The notes under the pieces: generated by a model
The model's input: the letters and a program-made list of their open reading frames with translations, nothing else
Databases searched by the model: none
What the model was told of the DNA's origin: nothing
Assembly (NCBI GenBank): GCA_947493335.1
Contig: CANLQO010000006.1
Coordinates: 60,393 to 124,392 of the forward strand
DNA length: 64,000 nt
Direction of reading: 5' to 3'
From: an uncultured Paracoccaceae bacterium
Lineage (GTDB): Bacteria; Pseudomonadota; Alphaproteobacteria; Rhodobacterales; Rhodobacteraceae
Shown here: one piece after another, positions 9,202 to 18,594 of the stretch
Position numbering within the stretch: the stretch's first letter is position 1
Layout: the number at the start of each line of letters is the position of its first letter
Position numbers and translations under genes: made by a program

Positions 9202-10016
9202 TGCCCAAACGTTGGACACCTGAACAAAAGCTCTTTCCGCATCAGGTCGGCTTTACCTGCCCGCCGTTTGACTATGACGCAGCCCCTTCTGATTTTCTGC
9301 GCATGTCACCGCCGACGGTTGGTGTGCATGGCTGGATGCTGCATGCGCCCGACTACGCCCATGGGCTGGATCAGCGGCGCCAGAACTTTGGGATGCTGGA
9401 AGATTTCGTGCATTGTATGGCCCGCAATGGCGTCGACGTCTGTGGGCAGGTCGGGTCGAATTGGGTTCATGCCAGCGGGCTTGGCGTCGCTGGCATCAAA
9501 CAGCATTGCACGGACTTGTCAGACAAATTCGGGGTCCGCTTTCACATGGCAGGCTATGCGATGGTCGAGGCTTTGCGTGCCATGAACATCGAAAAAGTTG
9601 CCTTGAACGCCGCCTACCATTGGCCCGCTTGGTGGCAGGGGACTGTTGCCTTCCTGAAGGAGGCTGGATTTGACGTGATCTGGGCGGGGAACTTTGTCGA
9701 TCAAGGTTGGTTTCCTGACCAAGACACCGTAAATGCGCGACGTTGGATTTTTGACGGTGATCTTTTTGATCGTAGTTTTGATTACGTGGCAGAGCAGGCG
9801 CCGCAAGCAGATGCCTTTCTGATCAACGGGATGTGCAATTTTCGCACCGGCCCGAACGGGCTTCCGCAACGACCGCTGCATCTGGCGCCCGCAGCAGAGG
9901 CGCGATTGGGCAAGCCCGTCATCGGCCATGATACGGCCCTCTATTGGCGCATCATGAAGGATCTTGGCATCGCGCCGGTGACGTCGCAATGCCAGCTACT
10001 GGAAAGTTTGAGGTGA
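9198..10016 (+). CDS. Asp/Glu racemase superfamily, arylmalonate decarboxylase/maleate isomerase-like protein
   Basis: Fold-like motifs: GVAGIKQHCTDLSDKFGVRFHMAGYAMVEALRAMNIEKVALNAAYHW...FLKEAGFDVIWAGNFVDQG...INGMCNFRTGP; ATGA overlap with the upstream gene. Confidence 0.6.
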   Translation: MMPKRWTPEQKLFPHQVGFTCPPFDYDAAPSDFLRMSPPTVGVHGWMLHAPDYAHGLDQRRQNFGMLEDFVHCMARNGVDVCGQVGSNWVHASGLGVAGIKQHCTDLSDKFGVRFHMAGYAMVEALRAMNIEKVALNAAYHWPAWWQGTVAFLKEAGFDVIWAGNFVDQGWFPDQDTVNARRWIFDGDLFDRSFDYVAEQAPQADAFLINGMCNFRTGPNGLPQRPLHLAPAAEARLGKPVIGHDTALYWRIMKDLGIAPVTSQCQLLESLR

Positions 10017-10022
10017 CCCGCC

Positions 10023-10769
10023 ATGCATAAAATCATCGCACTTTGGGCCGTGCCTCGGTCAACTTCGACCGCCTTTGAATGGATGATGCGCCAGCGCGGC
10101 GATCTCGACTGCCTGCACGAACCGTTTGGCGAAGCGTGGTATCAGGGTGAAGACCCGCTTTGGCCGCGATTCCGTGCAGGCGAAAAAACAACGCCGGGGC
10201 TGAGCATAGAAAGTGTTTGGGCCGACATTCAGGCGCGGGCAGAAAAGGGCCCAGTCTTCCTGAAAGACTTTCCGCACTACGTATCGCATATGTGGACACC
10301 GCCGTTCCTGAACAAATTCACCCATGCATTCTTGATCCGTGACCCAGCCAAAACGCTGTCGTCGCTTTACAACAAGTGGCCGGATTTCGATGAATTAGAG
10401 GTCGGTTTTCCCGAGCAGCGTGCTTTGTTCGATCTACTCACGGCACTTAATGGTCGCCCGCCACCCGTCATTGACAGCGATGACCTGCTGGAGGATCCCG
10501 TCGGTATGGTGGCGGCGTTTTGCAAAGCGGTCGGCATCCCTTTTCTGCCAGATGCCCTGTCGTGGGAACCTGGCGCCGACACTGGCGCTTACAGTTGGTG
10601 GGATGGCGGCAGCTTTCATGCAAATCTTCGGAATTCGACCGGTCTGAAGCCACAGCCGCGCCGCTATGTCGAAGTTGCAGACGCGCCTGAAAGGGTCCGT
10701 CGCGTGCACCGGCGGATGCGCCCGCACTACACCCACCTTCACGCCCATCGCATCTCGACCGGGAACTGA
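10023..10769 (+). CDS. Sulfotransferase-family protein
   Basis: N-terminal PAPS-like motif KIIALWAVPRSTSTAFEWMMRQRGDLDCLHEPFGEAWY; KDFPHYVSHMWTP...FLIRDPAKTLSSLY. Confidence 0.75.
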   Translation: MHKIIALWAVPRSTSTAFEWMMRQRGDLDCLHEPFGEAWYQGEDPLWPRFRAGEKTTPGLSIESVWADIQARAEKGPVFLKDFPHYVSHMWTPPFLNKFTHAFLIRDPAKTLSSLYNKWPDFDELEVGFPEQRALFDLLTALNGRPPPVIDSDDLLEDPVGMVAAFCKAVGIPFLPDALSWEPGADTGAYSWWDGGSFHANLRNSTGLKPQPRRYVEVADAPERVRRVHRRMRPHYTHLHAHRISTGN

Positions 10770-10792
10770 GCCAGACCGAAAGGACCCCACAT

Positions 10793-11173
10793 ATGACGAC
10801 GTTTGACGAAGACCTGTTTTTGAAGGGGCTGGAGCAGCGCAAAGCCACGCTTGGCGCTGAATATGTCGAAAAGAACCTTGCCGCCGCCGATGAGTTTACA
10901 CGTCCTTTTCAAGAGGCGATGACAGCCTGGTGCTGGGGCTTTGGCTGGGGTGACGATGTGATCGACGCCAAAACCCGGTCCATGATGAACCTTTCGATGA
11001 TCGGGGCCTTGGGCAAAATGCACGAATGGGAAATCCACTGCCGCGGTGCCGTGACGAATGGTGTGACGAAAGAAGAAATTCGCGCGATCATCCATGTGGT
11101 CGGCATCTATTGCGGTGTGCCGCAGGCTTTGGAATGTTTTCGCGTGGCCCGCAAGGTATTGGAAGAGGATTAA
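10793..11173 (+). CDS. Carboxymuconolactone decarboxylase (CMD) family protein
   Basis: TKSMMNL-type motif (TRSMMNLSMIGALGKMHEWEIHCRGAVTNGVTKEEIRAIIHVVGIYCGVPQALECF). Confidence 0.85.
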   Translation: MTTFDEDLFLKGLEQRKATLGAEYVEKNLAAADEFTRPFQEAMTAWCWGFGWGDDVIDAKTRSMMNLSMIGALGKMHEWEIHCRGAVTNGVTKEEIRAIIHVVGIYCGVPQALECFRVARKVLEED

Positions 11174-12012
11174 ACCTTTTCGTGCCGGCGTGGGGCAGCG
11201 GGATACACCCCCATCAGCTTGAGGTGATCGGTGAAATAGTCGAGCTCTTCCAGCGCAAGCGCGACGTTGCGATCATCTGGATGGCCTTCGATTTCGGCAT
11301 AGAACTGTGTGGCATTGAAGTTGCCGCCAACCATATAGCTTTCAAGCTTGGTCATATTCACGCCATTGGTGGCAAAGCCGCCCATCGCCTTATAAAGCGC
11401 GGCGGGAATGTTGCGGACGCGGAAAACAAAGCTGGTCATCATCCCGTGATTGCCCCGCTTTTTGTAGTCGGGTTCGCGCGACATCACCAGAAAGCGGGTG
11501 GTATTGCGGTCGTGGTCCTCAATATGCCGGGCGGTGATATCAAGACCGTAGATGTCTGCCGCAAGTTCAGAGGCCAGCGCGCCGACTGTCATGTCATCGC
11601 CCTCGGCCACGTCGCGTGCGGCTTTGGCATTGTCTGAACTGGTGCGCCCGGTGATCCCGTTTTCGCGTAGGAAGCCCGCGCATTGTGGCAGGATCACCAC
11701 GTGCCCCAGCGCGGTCTCGATCTTGTCAAGTCGCGCACCGGGCTTGGCCAACAGGTTGATATGCACCCGCACAAACGCCTCATCAACAATGTGCAAACCA
11801 CTTTCTGGCAGCAAAGAATGGACGTCCGCGACACGACCATAGGTCGAGTTTTCGACCGCGATCATACCCAGTTCCGCATCGCCCTTGCGGACCGCTTCGA
11901 TCGAGGCCTCAAACGTGGGACAGGGCAGGGGATCGTGGTGCGGACGCGCCTCGACACAGGCCTGATGGCCATAGGCACCCAGCTCGCCCTGAAAGGCTAT
12001 TTTCGCGGACAT
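11170..12012 (-). CDS. pheA: Prephenate dehydratase
   Basis: MSAKIAFQGELGAYGHQACVE...GMIAVENSTYGRVADVHSLLPESGLHIVDEAFVRVHINLLA...NTTRFLVMSRE; ACT domain with KLESYM. Start at ATG 12012 rather than the longer ORF. Confidence 0.93.
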   Translation of the reverse strand: MSAKIAFQGELGAYGHQACVEARPHHDPLPCPTFEASIEAVRKGDAELGMIAVENSTYGRVADVHSLLPESGLHIVDEAFVRVHINLLAKPGARLDKIETALGHVVILPQCAGFLRENGITGRTSSDNAKAARDVAEGDDMTVGALASELAADIYGLDITARHIEDHDRNTTRFLVMSREPDYKKRGNHGMMTSFVFRVRNIPAALYKAMGGFATNGVNMTKLESYMVGGNFNATQFYAEIEGHPDDRNVALALEELDYFTDHLKLMGVYPAAPRRHEKV

Positions 12013-12129
12013 GGCAGCGTCCCCCCGGTATTCGGTCAATTCCCTTGAAAAAGGGCCAATTCGTCGCGCCACTATAGCTTGCACTCCGGGAGGGGAAACG
12101 GATACATAGCGCCAACAGAGACGAACCGG

Positions 12130-12660
12130 ATGGAACGCGACATGTTCGACACAATGACATTGACCAAGGCAATGGGCGGGTTTTGCGGCGCGCTTTTGGT
12201 CTTTCTGCTGGGCGGCTGGGCGGCCGAGATCATCTATCACGGCGGAGGTGGCCACGGTGACGACCATGCGCAGGGCTATTTGATTGAAGTTGCCGACGCG
12301 GGCGGCGAAGAAGAAGTGGTCGAAGAGGTTGATTTTTCTGTGGTGATGGCCTCGGCCTCTGCAGCGGACGGCGAAGGCCTGTGGCGGAACTGCCAGTCTT
12401 GCCACGCGCTTGAGCCTGGCAAGAACGGCACTGGTCCGTCGCTTTATGGCATTGTGAACCGCGAGGTTTCTTCCGATCCGGAATTCAGCTATTCCGGTGC
12501 GCTCGTGGCTGTCGCCGACGTTTGGACCCCAGACAATCTGAACGCTTTCCTTGAAAATCCAAAGGGTTACGCCCCGGGCACTGCGATGGGCTACAACGGG
12601 ATGCGCAAGATTGAGGATCGTGCTGATCTAATCGCCTATCTCGACAGTCTTGACGATTGA
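12130..12660 (+). CDS. Membrane-anchored c-type cytochrome
   Basis: N-terminal hydrophobic anchor, then GLWRNCQSCHALEPGKNGTGPSLYGIVNREV...YNGMRKIEDRADLIAYLDSL. Confidence 0.9.
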   Translation: MERDMFDTMTLTKAMGGFCGALLVFLLGGWAAEIIYHGGGGHGDDHAQGYLIEVADAGGEEEVVEEVDFSVVMASASAADGEGLWRNCQSCHALEPGKNGTGPSLYGIVNREVSSDPEFSYSGALVAVADVWTPDNLNAFLENPKGYAPGTAMGYNGMRKIEDRADLIAYLDSLDD

Positions 12661-12681
12661 TCCTGCGTCATAAGAGATTTC

Positions 12682-12711
12682 AAAGGCCGTCCCAAAAGGG
12701 GCGGCCTTTTT
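12682..12711 (+). terminator. Rho-independent terminator after the cytochrome c gene
   Basis: aaaGGCCGTCCCaaaaGGGGCGGCCttttt: GC stem plus T-run. Confidence 0.85.
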
Positions 12712-12846
12712 CGTTGGGTGTTGCAATTTTCGGGCGGTACCGCGCGGTCGGTTCACGCGATCTTCACGCAATCTCAACTTGAATGTTTGCCAAACGCGGC
12801 TTTAGCTACAAATGTGTTACAAACGCACGACTGACAATCGGAGATC

Positions 12847-14769
12847 ATGATGCCAAATCGCCCCAAGCGCGTGTCAAAAGCCAAAGCCAAACCGCGGACC
12901 GTGTCGGCGAAACATTGGTTAACCGGGTCCGCGATATTTGTGGGTGCGGCCATCTGGGCCGGGCAGGTCTTTGGCGAAAGCCACGAGACGATCATCGAAA
13001 GCCACGGTTACAGCAACTTTGGCGAATTGAAGTACGGCCCCAATGAGGTGCTCGACTACGTCAATCCCGACGCGCCCAAGGGCGGAGAAATCGCGCTATG
13101 GGCGCAAGGCACGTTTGACAGCTTCAACCTATTCGCCCGTGATGGGGTCCCGGCGGCGCAAAGTACGATACCCTACGAAAGTGTTCTGACAGCAACGGCC
13201 GACGATGCTTATGGTTCATACTGTTATCTCTGCGTCACGATGGAATATCCCGAAAGCAAGGACTGGGTGATCTTTAACCTGCGCGATGATGTGACCTTTT
13301 CCGATGGCACAGGCATGACCGCAGAAGATATCGCGTTTTCGTTTAACCTCGTTCTGGAACAGGGCATCGCCGAATACCGCAATGTTGTGACGCAGTACAT
13401 TGCCGATGTTGAGGTGCTGGATACCTACCGCATAAAATTCACCTTCACCGAGTCTGCGCCGCGCCGTGACGTGATCGGCTTTGCTGGCGGCTCCCGCGCA
13501 TTTTCCAAGGCGTGGTTTGAAGAGACTGGCACCCGATTGGACGAATCGAGCGATGCCCCTTTCATGGGTACAGGTGCCTATCTGCTGGATAGTTTCGATA
13601 TCAATCGCCAGATCATTTACAAGCGTGACCCGAACTGGTGGGGCGCAGATCTGCCGATCAATCAGGGTCGCAACAACTTTGACACCATCCGGGTAGAGTA
13701 TTTTGCCGATAGCTCCGCCGCGTTCGAAGGCTTCAAATCCGGGGCCTATACTTTCCGGTCTGAAAACAGCTCTAAGCAATGGGCGACGGGATATGACTTT
13801 CCTGCAGTGCAAAAGGAATGGGTAAAGGTCGAAGAACTGCCCGATGGCAATATCGGCTCTGCGCAGGGATTTGTGTTCAACCTTGATCGCCCGCAATGGC
13901 AGGACCCGCGCGTGCGCGAAGCCGTCCGCTTGATGGTCAACTTCGAATGGATGAATGACAGCCTCTTCTACGGCCTTTACGCCCGCCCGATTTCATTCTG
14001 GGACAACTCTGATCTGGCCGCGTCCGGCGTGCCGACCCCTGAAGAGGTCGCAATCATGCAGCCGCTTGTGGACGAAGGGCTGCTAGATGCGAGCATCCTG
14101 ACAGCCGAAGCGGTGACACCACCGGTCTCGGCCACGGTGAACCGCCCGCTGGACCGTGCGAACTTGCGCAAGGCCTCGGCCCTGCTGGACGAAGCGGGCT
14201 GGATCGTTGGCGATGATGGCATGCGCCGCAAGGATGGGCAGACGCTGGATGCCGACTTCCTGCAGTTTTCGCCACAGTTCGACCGGATCATCAATCCCAT
14301 TGTCGAGAACCTCAAGCGCCTCGGCGTTAATGCGAAACTGGACCGGGTTGATACCTCGCAATTCGTAGAGCGGAGCCGGTCAGGCGACTACGACCTGATC
14401 AACAGCTCACCGGGGCAGGGATTTGAACCGGGCTCTGGCCTGCGCCAGTGGTTTGGGTCCGAAACCGCCGATGACAGCTCTCGCAATCTGATGCGTTTGC
14501 GTTCACCCGCAGTGGATCGATTGATCGACGTCGTCGTCGCAGCAGAAACGCTTGATGAGTTGCGGACCTCTGTGCACGTGCTGGACCGCGCCTTGCGGGC
14601 TGAAGGTTTCTGGATTCCGCAGTGGTTCAAAGACGTCCACACCGTGGCCTACTACGATATGTTCCGCTTCCCTGAAGAACTGCCGCCGTTCGCCTTGGGT
14701 ACGCTGGATTTCTGGTGGTACGACGCAGAAGCGGCGGCCGCACTCGAAGCGGCGGGCGCATTTCAGTAA
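12847..14769 (+). CDS. yejA: ABC transporter substrate-binding protein, YejA-like (oligopeptide/microcin C family)
   Basis: ESHGYSNFGELKYGPNEVLDYVNPDAPKGGEIALWAQGTFDSFNLFARDG; followed by two permeases and a double ATPase. Confidence 0.88.
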   Translation: MMPNRPKRVSKAKAKPRTVSAKHWLTGSAIFVGAAIWAGQVFGESHETIIESHGYSNFGELKYGPNEVLDYVNPDAPKGGEIALWAQGTFDSFNLFARDGVPAAQSTIPYESVLTATADDAYGSYCYLCVTMEYPESKDWVIFNLRDDVTFSDGTGMTAEDIAFSFNLVLEQGIAEYRNVVTQYIADVEVLDTYRIKFTFTESAPRRDVIGFAGGSRAFSKAWFEETGTRLDESSDAPFMGTGAYLLDSFDINRQIIYKRDPNWWGADLPINQGRNNFDTIRVEYFADSSAAFEGFKSGAYTFRSENSSKQWATGYDFPAVQKEWVKVEELPDGNIGSAQGFVFNLDRPQWQDPRVREAVRLMVNFEWMNDSLFYGLYARPISFWDNSDLAASGVPTPEEVAIMQPLVDEGLLDASILTAEAVTPPVSATVNRPLDRANLRKASALLDEAGWIVGDDGMRRKDGQTLDADFLQFSPQFDRIINPIVENLKRLGVNAKLDRVDTSQFVERSRSGDYDLINSSPGQGFEPGSGLRQWFGSETADDSSRNLMRLRSPAVDRLIDVVVAAETLDELRTSVHVLDRALRAEGFWIPQWFKDVHTVAYYDMFRFPEELPPFALGTLDFWWYDAEAAAALEAAGAFQ

Positions 14770-14775
14770 TCCAAG

Positions 14776-15849
14776 ATGGGCGCATATATCCTTCGGCGAT
14801 TGTTGTTGGTGATCCCCACCCTCTTGGGGATCATGATCATCAACTTCGCACTCATTCAGTTTGTGCCGGGCGGCCCGATTGAGCAGATCATCGCTCAGAT
14901 TGAGGGTGGCGGAGATGTTTTTGAAAGCATCTCGGGCGGTGGTAGCGAACTGACCGAAACGGGCGACAGCGATTACGTTGGTGCGCGCGGCCTGCCGCAG
15001 GATTTCATCGAAGAGTTGGAACGCGAGTTTGGTTTTGATAAACCGCCACTCGAACGTTTCCTCAACATGATGTGGAACTACATCCGCTTCGATTTCGGCG
15101 AGAGTTATTTCAGATCCGTCAGTGTGGTCGATCTGGTGCTTGAAAAGATGCCCGTCAGCATCACGCTGGGCCTTTGGTCCACGCTGATCGCCTATCTGGT
15201 CTCAATCCCGCTGGGCATCAAAAAGGCGATCCGCGACGGGTCCAAGTTTGACACATGGACCAGTGGCGCGATCATCATCGGTTACGCCATCCCCGGTTTC
15301 CTGTTTGCGCTATTGTTGATCGTCCTGTTTGCAGGCGGTTCCTATTGGCGCATCTTCCCATTGCGCGGCCTGACCAGTGACAACTGGGAACAGCTATCCG
15401 CCATCGGCAAGGTACTGGACTACTTCTGGCACATTGCATTGCCGGTCATTGCCTCGACCATCTCGGCCTTTGCCACACTCACCTTGCTGACCAAGAACAG
15501 CTTTCTGGATGAGATCAAGAAGCAGTACGTGATTACCGCCAAGGCCAAGGGCCTGTCAGAGGGTCGCGTTCTTTACGGCCACGTTTTCCGCAATGCTATG
15601 CTGATCGTGATTTCGGGCTTTCCAGCACTGTTTATCGGCGTTTTCTTCGGCGGCTCGCTGATCATCGAAACGCTTTTCTCCCTCGATGGTCTGGGTCGAT
15701 TGGGGTTCGAGGCGGTCGTCGCCCGTGACTACCCCGTGGTTTTTGGCACGCTTTTTGCCTTCTCGCTTCTGGGGCTGATCATCGGGATCATCACCGATCT
15801 GACCTATGTGCTGATCGACCCACGTATCGATTTTGAAGGGCGCGGTTGA
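14776..15849 (+). CDS. yejB: ABC transporter permease YejB
   Basis: [47 protein letters not shown] permease EAA region. Confidence 0.9.
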   Translation: MGAYILRRLLLVIPTLLGIMIINFALIQFVPGGPIEQIIAQIEGGGDVFESISGGGSELTETGDSDYVGARGLPQDFIEELEREFGFDKPPLERFLNMMWNYIRFDFGESYFRSVSVVDLVLEKMPVSITLGLWSTLIAYLVSIPLGIKKAIRDGSKFDTWTSGAIIIGYAIPGFLFALLLIVLFAGGSYWRIFPLRGLTSDNWEQLSAIGKVLDYFWHIALPVIASTISAFATLTLLTKNSFLDEIKKQYVITAKAKGLSEGRVLYGHVFRNAMLIVISGFPALFIGVFFGGSLIIETLFSLDGLGRLGFEAVVARDYPVVFGTLFAFSLLGLIIGIITDLTYVLIDPRIDFEGRG

Positions 15850-16997
15850 TGGCAGATACTTTTGTCCCAATGGAAAAGCCCAAGCGCGTCTGGCTTTCAC
15901 CGCTGAACCAGCGCCGCCTGCGCAATTTCAAACGCAACACCCGCGCGGTCTGGTCGCTTTGGATATTCCTGATCCTCTTTGTGATCTCGCTATTTGCCGA
16001 GTTCATCGCCAACGACAAACCGATCCTTGTCGGCTATCGCGGCGAGTTGCGTATGCCCATTTTCCAGTTCTACTCAGAACAGGACTTCGGCGGGGATTTC
16101 CCGACAGAGGCGGGCTATAAGGACATTGAGGTCAAATGCCTCATTGCGACGGGCGGCCTGTTGGAGTGCTTCGATACACCTGAATCCCTTGTGGAGGCGG
16201 TCGAGACCGGCGTCGATCTTGACATCGAAGGGTTCGAACCGGGTTGGACGATCTGGCCCATTATTCCCTATAGCTACGACACTATCGTCGATGTGGCCGG
16301 CGTGGCCCCTGCACCCCCGTCAGAGACCAACTGGCTGGGCACCGATGATACCAAACGCGACGTGGTCGCGCGGATCATCTACGGCTTCCGCCTGTCGATC
16401 TTCTACGCCATCATGGTGACTGTCGGGGCTTCTGTCGTCGGCGTCATTGCCGGGGCGGTGCAAGGCTATTTCGGCGGCTGGACTGACCTGATTTTCCAGC
16501 GGATCATCGAGATTTGGTCGTCGACGCCTTCCATCTACGTCATCATCATCATGACAGCGATTTTGGGGCGAAGTTTCTGGCTCCTCGTGTTTCTCTCCAT
16601 CCTCTTCGGGTGGCCCGCGCTGGTGGGCGTGGTCCGTGCCGAATTCCTGCGCGCGCGCAATTTCGAATATGTTCGTGCGGCCAAGGCGCTGGGCGTCAGC
16701 GACCGCACCATCATGTTCCGCCACATGCTGCCCAACGCGATGGTGGCGACCGTGACCATGCTGCCGTTTCTCTTTACCGGGGCGATCGGCGGTCTTGCGG
16801 GCCTCGACTTCCTTGGCTTTGGCTTGCCGTCATCCGCCCCGTCCCTTGGAGAACTGACCTTGCAGGCGAAACAGAACCTGCAGGCGCCTTGGCTTGGGTT
16901 CACCGCCTTCTTCACTTTCGCCATCATGCTGTCGCTTCTGGTCTTCATTTTCGAAGGCGTGCGTGATGCATTTGACCCCAGAAAGACCTTTGCATGA
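15846..16997 (+). CDS. yejE: ABC transporter permease YejE
   Basis: [29 protein letters not shown]...[26 protein letters not shown] overlap with yejB. Confidence 0.9.
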   Translation: MMADTFVPMEKPKRVWLSPLNQRRLRNFKRNTRAVWSLWIFLILFVISLFAEFIANDKPILVGYRGELRMPIFQFYSEQDFGGDFPTEAGYKDIEVKCLIATGGLLECFDTPESLVEAVETGVDLDIEGFEPGWTIWPIIPYSYDTIVDVAGVAPAPPSETNWLGTDDTKRDVVARIIYGFRLSIFYAIMVTVGASVVGVIAGAVQGYFGGWTDLIFQRIIEIWSSTPSIYVIIIMTAILGRSFWLLVFLSILFGWPALVGVVRAEFLRARNFEYVRAAKALGVSDRTIMFRHMLPNAMVATVTMLPFLFTGAIGGLAGLDFLGFGLPSSAPSLGELTLQAKQNLQAPWLGFTAFFTFAIMLSLLVFIFEGVRDAFDPRKTFA

Positions 16998-18589
16998 GCG
17001 TTGTTCTGGACGTCAAAAACCTCAATGTCGGGTTCCGGCAGGATGGGCAGCTTCACCCTGCCGTGCGCAATGTCTCGTTCCAGATTGAAAAGGGCGAGAC
17101 GGTCGCGCTTGTGGGTGAAAGCGGCTCTGGCAAGTCCGTTACGGCGCTTTCAACCGTACAGCTTTTGGGGGACAGCGCAGAGGTCGAAGGGTCGATCACA
17201 TACGAAGGCACCCAAATGGTCGGGGCTTCGGAACAGGATCTGCGGGCTGTCCGCGGGAACGATATCAGCTTTATCTTTCAAGAGCCGATGACATCGCTCA
17301 ACCCACTGCACACGATTGAGCGGCAATTGACCGAATCCATCGAACTGCATCAGGGATTGCGCGGCGCAAAGGTGACCGAAAAGATCATCCAGCTGCTCAA
17401 TCAGGTCGGAATTCGTGATGCCGAAAGCCGCCTGACGGCCTATCCGCACCAGCTATCGGGTGGTCAACGGCAACGCGTGATGATTGCCATGGCGCTGGCA
17501 AACGGGCCGGATTTGCTGATTGCCGATGAACCCACGACCGCGCTGGATGTCACCATTCAGGCGCAAATTCTTGATCTGCTGGAAGAGCTCAAGCGGAAAG
17601 AGGGCCTCTCGATGCTCTTCATCACGCACGACCTGACGATTGTACGCAAGATTGCGGATCGGGTTTGTGTGATGAAGGATGGCGAGATTGTCGAAACCGG
17701 CCCGACTGCGGAAATCTTTGATAGCCCCCAACATCCTTACACACAAATGCTGCTCGCCGCCGAAAGCGCGGGCGTTCCCGATCCGGTCCCTGCAGAGGCG
17801 CCACTGGTCGCGCAGACCGATCAAATGAAGATTTGGTTCCCGATCCAGCGCGGGTTGCTCAAGCGTACCGTCGGCTACGTGAAAGCGGTCAATGATGCGA
17901 CCTTGACCGTGCGGGCAGGAGAGACAGTCGGCATCGTCGGCGAAAGCGGATCAGGAAAGACGACGCTTGCGCTCGCCATCATGCGGCTGATCCGGTCCGA
18001 GGGGCGGATCAATTTCAAAGGCACCGACATTCATCACCTCAACCAGCGGCAAATGCGGCCCCTGCGGTCAGAGATGCAGATCGTGTTCCAGGATCCTTAT
18101 GGCAGCCTGAGCCCGCGCATGACGGTAGAGCAAATCATCGCCGAAGGGCTGACGATTCACGAAATTGATCCGGGCCGCGATCAGCGCGAGATGGTGGCCG
18201 ACATCATGCAAGAGGTGGGTCTGGAACCGGCCATGATGCATCGCTATCCGCATGAATTCTCTGGCGGCCAGCGCCAGCGGATCGCCATCGCGCGCGCAAT
18301 GATCCTGCGGCCCAAGCTGGTCGTGTTGGACGAACCGACCAGTGCGCTGGATATGACGGTACAGGTGCAGATCGTCGAACTCTTGCGCGATTTGCAAAAG
18401 AAATTCGGACTGGCCTATCTGTTCATCAGTCACGACCTCAAGGTCGTGCGCGCGCTCTCACACAAGGTGATGGTGATGAAACAGGGCGACGTGGTCGAGG
18501 CAGGCGATGCGGCTGCGATCTTTGACGCGCCGCAGACGGATTATACGCGCACCCTGATGGCGGCCGCCTTTGAAGGGCGCGCGGTTTAA
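16994..18589 (+). CDS. yejF: ABC transporter ATP-binding protein YejF (two ATPase domains)
   Basis: Two Walker A (GESGSGKS, GESGSGKT) and two LSGGQ-type signatures (LSGGQRQR, FSGGQRQR). Confidence 0.92.
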   Translation: MSVVLDVKNLNVGFRQDGQLHPAVRNVSFQIEKGETVALVGESGSGKSVTALSTVQLLGDSAEVEGSITYEGTQMVGASEQDLRAVRGNDISFIFQEPMTSLNPLHTIERQLTESIELHQGLRGAKVTEKIIQLLNQVGIRDAESRLTAYPHQLSGGQRQRVMIAMALANGPDLLIADEPTTALDVTIQAQILDLLEELKRKEGLSMLFITHDLTIVRKIADRVCVMKDGEIVETGPTAEIFDSPQHPYTQMLLAAESAGVPDPVPAEAPLVAQTDQMKIWFPIQRGLLKRTVGYVKAVNDATLTVRAGETVGIVGESGSGKTTLALAIMRLIRSEGRINFKGTDIHHLNQRQMRPLRSEMQIVFQDPYGSLSPRMTVEQIIAEGLTIHEIDPGRDQREMVADIMQEVGLEPAMMHRYPHEFSGGQRQRIAIARAMILRPKLVVLDEPTSALDMTVQVQIVELLRDLQKKFGLAYLFISHDLKVVRALSHKVMVMKQGDVVEAGDAAAIFDAPQTDYTRTLMAAAFEGRAV

Positions 18590-18594
18590 CCGGG

